14,157 nt of DNA, taken from the NCBI GenBank assembly GCA_964454015.1, contig CAYVQF010000092.1, forward strand, positions 1 through 14,157. The letters run 5' to 3'. The position numbers were made by a program, and so were the translations under genes. Origin of the DNA: CAYVQF01 sp964454015 (GTDB lineage: Bacteria; Myxococcota_A; Bradymonadia; UBA4248). The notes beneath the pieces are model-generated. The model saw nothing but the letters and a program-made list of their open reading frames with translations, was not told where the DNA came from and ran no database searches. Of the stretch, positions 1 through 6,139 are shown in pieces. The stretch's first letter is position 1; the number at the start of each line of letters is the position of its first letter.

Positions 1-30
1 CTTGGTTCTCCAAGAACAACGGGGTTTTTT
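1..30 (+). terminator. Right half of a strong terminator-like hairpin, cut by the window edge
   Basis: Bases 1-5 (CTTGG) pair with 10-14 (CCAAG) around the loop TTCT. They are followed by AACAACGGGG and six T (25-30), then C and four more T. In the opposite-edge copy the stem-forming partner CCCCGTTGTT lies next to CTTGG. If the same is true just outside this edge, the full stem would be 15 bp ending in GGGG-T6, a classic intrinsic terminator for a gene entering from the left. The outer stem partner is not in the window, so the full stem is inferred. The same bases can also be read as open codons in the frame of the following kinase, so the terminator role is not certain. Confidence 0.5.
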
Positions 31-53
31 CTTTTCTTGACCGTGGATCAGGG
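10..53 (+). repeat. Left copy of a 44-bp inverted repeat shared with the other window edge
   Basis: Bases 10-53 match the reverse complement of 14104-14147 at 43 of 44 positions; the only mismatch is position 31 (C here, A in the other copy on its own strand). The match covers the hairpin arm, the T-tract and a further stretch ending TTGACCGTGGATCAGGG, which itself contains an imperfect dyad (TGACC-GTG-GATCA). Beyond 53 the two copies diverge at once. The match is too long for chance. It continues past the terminator proper, so this is a dispersed element and not merely two similar terminators. Confidence 0.85.
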
Positions 54-59
54 CTCAGC

Positions 60-1313
60 GTGGCCACGGACATGCGCGCCCGGGTCCAGGCCGAGTTGGA
101 GCGTCACACTTTGGAAGAGCAGTTGCGCACGGCCCAGCGGCTCGAGTCCATCGGCCGACTCGCCGGCGGCATCGCCCACGATTTCAACAACCTCATCTCT
201 GTGGTTTTAGCCTACACTGGATTCATCCTGGCCGAAGTACCCGATGACGATCGGCTGGTCGAAGACCTCCTCGAAATCCGCAGCGCGGGCGAGCGCGCCG
301 CGAGGCTCATCCGTCAACTGCTGGCCTTCAGCCGAGATCAGGTCCTGGCACCGTCCACGGTCCACATCAATCATCTGCTTCAGCAAACACGCAAGGCCAT
401 GACCCGCATACTCGGTGACGCCATCGTCCTGGAGATGAGTATGGGCGAGGAGATGGCGCCGATCTTGGCAGAGCCGAACCAGCTCGAGCACGTCCTCATC
501 AACCTGGTCGTCAACGCGCGCGACGCCATGCCCCACGGAGGCGTTCTGAGCATCGCGACCCAGGTCAGCACCCTGGATCGTCATCAAGGTGCTGTGGTCG
601 GTCTGCCCGCTGGGGACTACGTCACGTTGGTGTTCCGTGACAACGGGGTCGGCATGGACGCCCGGACCATGTCCCGCATTTTCGACCCCTTTTTCACCAC
701 CAAACCCGTGGACAAAGGGAGCGGTCTCGGTTTGGCCGCGGTCTTCGCCACGCTCAAGCAATGCCGGGGCGCTATCGACGTCCAGTCCGAGCCCGGACAG
801 GGGACGACATTTACCCTGTATTTTCCAGTGGCGCGCGTCGACCCAGGGGCGTGGAAGCGCGAGCAACACTCCCAGGAGGACGGTCGCTCGCAAGCACCCG
901 CGTCCCCCGAGGACGGCGCACGGCAGGCCACGGTTCTGGTGGTTGAAGACGCCGCTCACCTGCTCCAAAGCCAGTGCCAAACCCTAAGCAACGCCGGCTA
1001 CTTCGTCTTCGCGGCGTCAAGTAGCACGGAAGCACAACTGCTATGCGAGAGTCACCCACAGGCCATCGATCTCCTCATCACCTCTGGCCGCCACTCCGGC
1101 GTCAACGCCCTGGTGCTGATCGAGAGACTCCGCCAAACCCAGCCCAACATGGGTGCCATGGTGCTGGTCGATTACCCCGCAGACCCTGTCCTCAGAGAGT
1201 CGATTGATCGCGCCGGGCAAATCTGTCTCACCCAAGCCGTTCAGGGACAAGACTTGCTCGCCCAGGTCAGAGAGTTGCTCCGGCGCGAAGTGCAGGGAGG
1301 ACGCCGAGAATGA
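60..1313 (+). CDS. Hybrid sensor histidine kinase with degenerate receiver, 5' end uncertain
   Basis: This is a cytoplasmic two-component kinase with no membrane segment visible. From the GTG at 60, residues 28-44 form the H-box (phosphoaccepting H40 in IAHDFNN). The ATPase domain has an N-box with N148 and N152 (NLVVNARD), D194 in DNGVGMD, and the GSGLGL loop at 220-225. A receiver-like domain follows at about 290-410. It keeps the acidic pair E296-D297, but the phosphoacceptor Asp is Ser342 (DLLITS) and the conserved Lys is Gln392, so it should not be phosphorylated in the usual way. The first residues (VATDMRARVQAEL) look like the end of a PAS domain and its linker, the frame is open to the window edge, and GTG 60 lacks a clear ribosome site. 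The gene is therefore probably 5'-incomplete, or was truncated by the repeat at 10-53. It overlaps the next gene by ATGA. Confidence 0.88.
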   Translation: MATDMRARVQAELERHTLEEQLRTAQRLESIGRLAGGIAHDFNNLISVVLAYTGFILAEVPDDDRLVEDLLEIRSAGERAARLIRQLLAFSRDQVLAPSTVHINHLLQQTRKAMTRILGDAIVLEMSMGEEMAPILAEPNQLEHVLINLVVNARDAMPHGGVLSIATQVSTLDRHQGAVVGLPAGDYVTLVFRDNGVGMDARTMSRIFDPFFTTKPVDKGSGLGLAAVFATLKQCRGAIDVQSEPGQGTTFTLYFPVARVDPGAWKREQHSQEDGRSQAPASPEDGARQATVLVVEDAAHLLQSQCQTLSNAGYFVFAASSSTEAQLLCESHPQAIDLLITSGRHSGVNALVLIERLRQTQPNMGAMVLVDYPADPVLRESIDRAGQICLTQAVQGQDLLAQVRELLRREVQGGRRE

Positions 1314-2137
1314 GTCATGCCACTCCCCGTCATTGCCCCGATTGTGGCACGGCGCTGCAGGTCAAGGCCAAACGTTGCCCCGAAGGGCGGCGCATCGAGG
1401 TCGATCTCTGCAAGACCTGTCAGGGCGTCTTTCTCGAACAAGGGGAGTTTGACGCCATCATCGCGCCCCAAGTCTCTCAGTCTGCCATGGAAGACTTTTT
1501 GCGCGCCACGGCGCGGCCCGCCACCCAGTGCCATCACTGCGGCGCCACTCTCACCGGGGCGACGTGTGACACCTGCTTCCGCGACACCAAGCGCCCCTGC
1601 CCCCACGATGGCACGGACCTGCACGCGGTCCACACACCGGCTGTTGCCTGTTCCCTGTGCCCCGCCTGTGGTGGTCTGTGGATCAGCGGTGAGGATCGCC
1701 GCGTGCTGGCACGTAGCATCACCGCCTCGACTCCCGCCACGCCCAGCGCCAGAGCCCAGCACCCAGCCAAGCCGTCCATCGCCCTGGACTACGCCCAAGC
1801 GACGCCAGCACCAAGCCACGTGGATTGGGTGCTCTGCGCCACCTGCCGCCGAGACGTGCCGCGCAGTCAAAGCTTGAGCCAAGATGGTCTCAGCTATTGC
1901 GAGCAGTGTCTGGCCAGCGGACAGGTGCCAGGGATCTTCTCCCAACCCTCGGTGGAGGATCGTCAGCGCTTTGTTGCCATCGCCATGGCGCACGAACGCG
2001 GCGAACTGGAACGTAGAAAAATGATGATCGGTGATGCCCGTGAGCTCGTTCGGCATCGCGGCGGGTTCTTTCGCCGTGGTCCCCAAGAGGAAGCCATCGC
2101 GGGCTTGGTCGGGTTGATCCGCGCCTTGTTTCGCTAG
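1310..2137 (+). CDS. Multi-zinc-ribbon (TFIIB-type) protein coupled to the kinase
   Basis: A 275-residue cytoplasmic protein with at least three Cys-rich zinc modules. The first is a zf-TFIIB-like ribbon with C9/C12 and C34/C37, the second Cys pair followed by the family hallmark GVFLEQGEF. The second region has C74/C77 and C86/C89, then a further ribbon using C97 and C117/C120 with the same signature (CGGLWISGED). The third has C176/C179 and C197/C200. A low-complexity Ala/Pro/Ser linker lies at about 138-170, and the C-terminus (about 222-275) is basic and without a recognised fold. The start overlaps the kinase stop (ATGA) and has GGAGG about 10 bases upstream, so translational coupling is likely. 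Zinc ribbons bind nucleic acids or proteins; the actual partner is unknown. A role with the kinase is inferred from coupling only. Confidence 0.8.
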   Translation: MSHATPRHCPDCGTALQVKAKRCPEGRRIEVDLCKTCQGVFLEQGEFDAIIAPQVSQSAMEDFLRATARPATQCHHCGATLTGATCDTCFRDTKRPCPHDGTDLHAVHTPAVACSLCPACGGLWISGEDRRVLARSITASTPATPSARAQHPAKPSIALDYAQATPAPSHVDWVLCATCRRDVPRSQSLSQDGLSYCEQCLASGQVPGIFSQPSVEDRQRFVAIAMAHERGELERRKMMIGDARELVRHRGGFFRRGPQEEAIAGLVGLIRALFR

Positions 2138-2155
2138 CCGGCGCGTCGTCGATCC

Positions 2156-2183
2156 TTGCCCCTCACGGTCATTGCCTTACACT
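2156..2183 (+). promoter_or_regulatory. Possible sigma-70-type promoter before the lipoprotein gene
   Basis: TTGCCC (2156-2161), a 16-base spacer, then TACACT (2178-2183), in the 94-base gap between the zinc-ribbon gene and the lipoprotein gene. The spacing is acceptable and both hexamers keep key bases (TTG; TA...T). Promoter consensus in this lineage is not known to me, so this is only the best candidate in the gap. Confidence 0.3.
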
Positions 2184-2231
2184 CATAGATAAGCAGGTAC
2201 CCCGACGCTGCCAATGACCTAACGGCTCGAC

Positions 2232-3533
2232 ATGATCAACCACAACGCGTTGTTTTTCCTGAGAACCTGCGGGTGTTGGCCTCTTGTCGCTTGCCTCGCC
2301 TTGGTTTTGCTGGGCTGTGCCTCGACTCCACCGGAATCGGAATGTCCGTCACCGCACCCGAGTGACCCAGTGGAGCCCAGCGCCCCAGTCGTCTCCGACG
2401 CCCCCTTCGACGCAAGCCGTGCAGCACCCGCTCGGGCGGAGGCCAGGTGCTTGAGAGGTCTGGAGACCACGCTCGGTGGCGGTGCCCTCTCGGGTCCCCT
2501 TGGGGCTGTCATCGGCCGCCTCCCCCGCGACCCCCAGAGTGTTTCAGAGCGCGGCATCGATCGCCATGGCTACTTTCATGCACCTTCCGAACAGCCGCTG
2601 CCGCCGCCACACGTGTGGCTTCTCTTGGAGGATCTCGACTTAGCCGAAGCGATCCTGATGGCCGGCGACATCGTCGCCCTCGATGTTCTCGAAGACAACC
2701 ACACCGTATTTCGAGGCCTGTTGCGCCTCAGCGCGGAACACGCGGCGCTCTTGGGGCGGGAGAGCATCCGGGTGGCCTTCAAGCCCGCCGGAACATCTCT
2801 TTACGGCAAGGAATATCGTCGCGAACTGGCCTATTACAAGTTAGCACGCACCTTCTCAGCAGGGGGTACCATCCCCCTGGTCGAGCGGTGTGTCGCCTGG
2901 CGCCCCCTCGCGGAGTCCGTGTGGGAGCAACTCAGTGACAAGCAGCGGCGAACCCTACAGATTTTTGATAGCGCTACGGACGCACCCAGCCTGTACGGCA
3001 CGGTGCAGCTTTGGGTTGAGGGTTATGAGCCACGCATCGGCTATTTGGCCACTTCCCACGGTCATCTGCAACGGCTGGCACAAGAGTTACGTCCTGGGCG
3101 CAAGATGGACATCGAAAACGACCCACTGTGGCGAGGGCTCAGCGACATGTTCGTGATGGATTATCTCGTGGGACATAATGATCGCTCCCTCGAGGTTGGC
3201 ACGGTTCGCCTCCCCAACGGTGGTCAACGCATCGTCTATGTCGACAACGGTGATGCCTTTCTCGGCTACAATCGCCACGAGGTGGAACGCAGCCAGACAT
3301 TGGTTGAGATGATCGAAGTGTTCTCTCCCAACGCGCTCCACGCTCTCGCGACGTTGGACTTGGCGACGCTGCAAGGCCTCATGGTCGACAGCGAGGGCCA
3401 AGCCCTGGTACCTGCTGCTCAACTGGACCGCGCTGCCCAACGGGCGCGCGAGTTGCGACGGAAGACTTCGCGATCGCAGAGACGTCGCCGCCACGGGGGC
3501 GGCGTCTTTGCCAAGGCATCGCGCGTGCATTGA
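2232..3533 (+). CDS. Lipoprotein resembling secreted (Fam20/HipA/PI4K-fold) kinases
   Basis: A predicted 433-residue envelope lipoprotein. A hydrophobic signal (about residues 16-28) ends in the lipobox LLGC with Cys29 as lipidation site, followed by a Pro/Ser/Ala-rich linker. The core carries a kinase-like set of motifs in the right order: VAFKP with K184 as candidate ATP-binding lysine, E198 in YRRELAYYKL as candidate salt-bridge partner, GHNDRS with D317 as candidate catalytic Asp, and VDNGDAF with D338 as candidate metal-binding Asp. This K...E...NDR...DNG arrangement is typical of Fam20C-type secretory kinases and of HipA/PI4K-like kinases. I assign it by motif, not by alignment, and no substrate can be named. 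The C-terminus is strongly basic (RRKTSRSQRRRRHGGG). There is no strong ribosome site before the ATG. It follows the zinc-ribbon gene after 94 bp and precedes the TPR gene by 24 bp. Confidence 0.6.
   Translation: MINHNALFFLRTCGCWPLVACLALVLLGCASTPPESECPSPHPSDPVEPSAPVVSDAPFDASRAAPARAEARCLRGLETTLGGGALSGPLGAVIGRLPRDPQSVSERGIDRHGYFHAPSEQPLPPPHVWLLLEDLDLAEAILMAGDIVALDVLEDNHTVFRGLLRLSAEHAALLGRESIRVAFKPAGTSLYGKEYRRELAYYKLARTFSAGGTIPLVERCVAWRPLAESVWEQLSDKQRRTLQIFDSATDAPSLYGTVQLWVEGYEPRIGYLATSHGHLQRLAQELRPGRKMDIENDPLWRGLSDMFVMDYLVGHNDRSLEVGTVRLPNGGQRIVYVDNGDAFLGYNRHEVERSQTLVEMIEVFSPNALHALATLDLATLQGLMVDSEGQALVPAAQLDRAAQRARELRRKTSRSQRRRRHGGGVFAKASRVH
3481..3509 (+). other. Weak hairpin in the 3' end of the lipoprotein gene
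   Basis: GCCGCC (3487-3492) pairs with GGCGGC (3498-3503) around a 5-base loop, can be extended by GAC/GTC with a 3-base bulge, and is followed by TTT. It falls inside the basic C-terminal coding tail. It may slow transcription before the TPR gene but is too weak to call a terminator. Confidence 0.2.
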
Positions 3534-3557
3534 ACCCCCACCCAAGCCCCGGAGCAA

Positions 3558-4613
3558 ATGATGAGCCCCCTCGACATCAAAGTGCCCACAAGCCTCGACG
3601 CGGCGTTGCGCAAGAGCGCGGAGTTGTTCCACGGGGGACAACTGCAGAGCGCGCTCGAGCTCAGCCAGATCATCGCCGAGCGCTATCCTGAAGACGCGCA
3701 GAGTCTCTACACCCAGGGGTTGATATACGAGAAGTGGGAACAGGGCGATAACGCCATGCTCTGCTTGGAGCAAGCCCTCGAGCGGCGTCCCGATTTCTCC
3801 GACGCGGCGCTCAGCCTGGCTCTACTGCGCTATGACGTGGGGAATCTGCCCGGTGCCGCGGCGGCGATTCGGCAAGGACTCGCTGCCCAGCCGATTGAGA
3901 ACACGGCAGAACGCCTTCTGCTGCTGAAGGAAATGGTCGAGCAGGATGCGCTGCAGAGCTTGCTCATCCACGCGGCCCAGGTCGAAGCCGGTTATGTGCG
4001 CGCCGTGGCCCTCAAGACAATAGCTCGGGCCATCTCGACCCTGTTGGCCGAAAGCATCGACTCCTGTCATACCGACCCGGCAGAGGTGGACACCTTCTTT
4101 CTCCGCGGGCCGCAGACGGCCTATCGCGCGGTGCTCGACGCAGGCGCTGATCTCATCATCACCAATCACCGCGATGAAGAGGTCTACCGCAAGACCATCG
4201 TCAGCCAGAACGAAGGTCCCCAGAGCGGCATCTACGAGTTGCCCGACGATCGGGCACACGTCACCTACCCATTCCAAGCCGGTCCGGTTGGGGTGCGTCA
4301 TTTCTTGGCCTACGTCCACACCTTGTGCAATTTCCTGGGGACCTTACCCGACCGCCTCTACCTCGTGAGTCGGCCCAATGAGGGTGAGCCTTGGGATCCG
4401 CCCACCTACTTCGATCATCGAGCTTGGCGCGACATCTCCGCCGCATTGGCCGACGCCACCGCTCCGTGGCGCATCGACTTTTTTCTCAAAACCAAAGACA
4501 TCTACATAGAAGGACACGCGGGCAACGACGATCCGCCCAGCATCGCCTTGACAGCGGATCACCATCGCCTCGAGCCGCTCGAGAAGCTCTACCTGGACGT
4601 CGAGGAAGCCTGA
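3558..4613 (+). CDS. TPR-domain protein with uncharacterised C-terminal domain
   Basis: A 351-residue soluble protein with no signal peptide. Residues about 13-115 form roughly three tetratricopeptide repeats, visible as helix pairs with the usual Gly/Ala/Tyr spacing, for example GGQLQSALEL, AQSLYTQGLIYEKWEQGDNA and VGNLPGAAAAIRQGL. The remaining 230 residues have a mixed alpha/beta look (AVLDAGADLIITNHRDEEVY, RIDFFLKTKDIYIEG) and match no family I recognise. TPRs normally hold protein partners. The start ATG has GGAG about 5 bases upstream; the adjacent ATG at 3561 would serve equally. It sits 24 bp after the lipoprotein kinase-like gene and 47 bp before the amidase, so the three may be co-transcribed. 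Function is unknown. Confidence 0.8.
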   Translation: MMSPLDIKVPTSLDAALRKSAELFHGGQLQSALELSQIIAERYPEDAQSLYTQGLIYEKWEQGDNAMLCLEQALERRPDFSDAALSLALLRYDVGNLPGAAAAIRQGLAAQPIENTAERLLLLKEMVEQDALQSLLIHAAQVEAGYVRAVALKTIARAISTLLAESIDSCHTDPAEVDTFFLRGPQTAYRAVLDAGADLIITNHRDEEVYRKTIVSQNEGPQSGIYELPDDRAHVTYPFQAGPVGVRHFLAYVHTLCNFLGTLPDRLYLVSRPNEGEPWDPPTYFDHRAWRDISAALADATAPWRIDFFLKTKDIYIEGHAGNDDPPSIALTADHHRLEPLEKLYLDVEEA

Positions 4614-4649
4614 CAGGCGGCCCTCGCCTTTGCCCGTTCTACATACTGT

Positions 4650-4661
4650 AGGTGATCACCG
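4650..4661 (+). promoter_or_regulatory. Ribosome binding site deciding the amidase start, inside a small palindrome
   Basis: AGGTGA (4650-4655) lies 5 bases before GTG 4661, which favours that start over the in-frame GTG at 4652 that overlaps the site itself. GGTGATCACC (4651-4660) is a perfect 10-bp palindrome; it might tune translation or be coincidence. Confidence 0.5.
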
Positions 4662-6139
4662 TGACGAAGGATTGGTTGCGCTGTTCCGGGGTTGAGCTAG
4701 CCGCAGAGATCAAGGCCCACACGGTCAGCGCGCGCGAGGTCGTCGCTGCCCACATTGCCCACATCCAGCGCGTCAATCCTCGTCTCAACGCCATGGTCCA
4801 GGAACGCTTCAGCGTCGCCATGGCCGAGGCCGTAGCGGCTGACGCTGCGCTGGCGCACGGCAGTGGCCCCTTGCCACCCTTCCTCGGCGTCCCCTGCTCG
4901 ATCAAAGAGTGTTTCTCCTTCACTGGCTTCGCCAACACCTCGGGCCTCATCGCGCGGCGCGACCGCCTGGCGAGCAGAGACGCCACGGCCGTGGCGCGCT
5001 ACCGAACGGCTGGGGCCATCCCCTTGGGCATCACCAACGTCTCCGAGCTGTGCATGTGGATGGAGTCGTCCAACCCACTCTACGGCAGGACCAACAACCC
5101 TTATGACCTCCGTCGCACCGTTGGCGGTTCATCAGGAGGAGAGGCGGCGATCATCGCGGCCGGTGGTGCACCCTTCGGTTTGGGCTCAGATATTGGCGGA
5201 TCCATTCGCATGCCGGCCTTCTTCAATGGCATCTTTGGCCACAAACCCAGCGGCGGCCTGGTCCCAGGCACGGGTCAGCACCCGATCGCCGTCAATGAAG
5301 CCCTGCGTTACCTCTGCACCGGGCCGCTGGCGCGACGGGCCGAAGACCTTTTTCCCTTGTTAGAGATCCTGGCCGGACCCGATGGTGAAGATGCCTCGGT
5401 GTTGAGCCTCTCCCTCTCGGATCCGCGCACGGTTTCCTTCGATGGCATGTCAGTACTCGTCGTGGAGGACAATGGTCAGACACCTGTCGAGCCCATCTTG
5501 GTGGATGGGCTTCACCGCGCTGCACAGGCCCTCGAACAGCGTGGTGCCGTGGTCAAGCCACAACGCTTCGCTGGGCTCAGGAAATCCTTCGCCATCTGGG
5601 CCTCTATGCTCAGCGCCGCCGGCGGGCCTTCGTTTGCGGCGCTCATGGGCGATGACGGTCCCGCCGTGCGTCCCCTCCGAGAGTTGCTGCGCTGGCTGCT
5701 AGGTCGCTCGGCGCATTCTTTCCCAGCCATTGGTTTGGCTCTGACCGAGCATCTCACCAAGCTCACCCCGCGTCGATCGGCGCGCTTCTTGGCCATGGGC
5801 AAAGCGCTGCGCGAGGAGGTTCAGAGCACCATCGGCGATGGCCTCATGCTCTTTCCGCCCTACCCTACTCGGGCCCCTTTGCATGGGCGAGCGCTCTTGC
5901 CACCCTTTCAGTGGGTCTACACTGGGATCCTCAACATGATGGAGGTGCCAGTGACCCAGGTACCCCTTGGGCTCTGTCCCGAAGGCCTCCCTCTTGGGGT
6001 GCAGGTCGTCGCCAACCATGGACAAGACCACCGCAGCATCGCCGCAGCCCTCATTCTCGAAGAAGCCTTTGGCGGTTGGACGCCACCGCCCATTTTCTAC
6101 GGCAGCCACGGGGCACCGGCCGCGCATCACGCAGCTTGA
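4661..6139 (+). CDS. FAAH2-like amidase (amidase signature family)
   Basis: A 492-residue serine amidase hydrolysing carboxamides. The Ser-cisSer-Lys triad is intact: K82 in CSIKECF, cis-Ser157 in VGGSSGGEAA and nucleophile Ser181 in GSDIGGSIRMP. The 24-residue spacing between the two serines is the same as in mammalian FAAH (S217/S241). Beyond the signature, stretches such as NTSGLIARRD, NVSELCMWMESSNPLYGR and FNGIFGHKPSGGLVP closely follow vertebrate fatty-acid amide hydrolase 2 as I remember it. Fatty amides or N-acyl amines are thus likely substrates, though other amides are possible. No N-terminal membrane anchor is seen, so it is probably cytoplasmic. The chosen start has a good ribosome site; GTG 4652 would add three residues. 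Its last 13 bases overlap the end of the convergent radical SAM gene. Confidence 0.92.
   Translation: MTKDWLRCSGVELAAEIKAHTVSAREVVAAHIAHIQRVNPRLNAMVQERFSVAMAEAVAADAALAHGSGPLPPFLGVPCSIKECFSFTGFANTSGLIARRDRLASRDATAVARYRTAGAIPLGITNVSELCMWMESSNPLYGRTNNPYDLRRTVGGSSGGEAAIIAAGGAPFGLGSDIGGSIRMPAFFNGIFGHKPSGGLVPGTGQHPIAVNEALRYLCTGPLARRAEDLFPLLEILAGPDGEDASVLSLSLSDPRTVSFDGMSVLVVEDNGQTPVEPILVDGLHRAAQALEQRGAVVKPQRFAGLRKSFAIWASMLSAAGGPSFAALMGDDGPAVRPLRELLRWLLGRSAHSFPAIGLALTEHLTKLTPRRSARFLAMGKALREEVQSTIGDGLMLFPPYPTRAPLHGRALLPPFQWVYTGILNMMEVPVTQVPLGLCPEGLPLGVQVVANHGQDHRSIAAALILEEAFGGWTPPPIFYGSHGAPAAHHAA

Noticed and set aside
1241..2086. 281-residue minus-strand open frame
   Set aside because: It is antisense to the zinc-ribbon gene, and its composition is Gly/Ala/Arg-rich without any recognisable domain.
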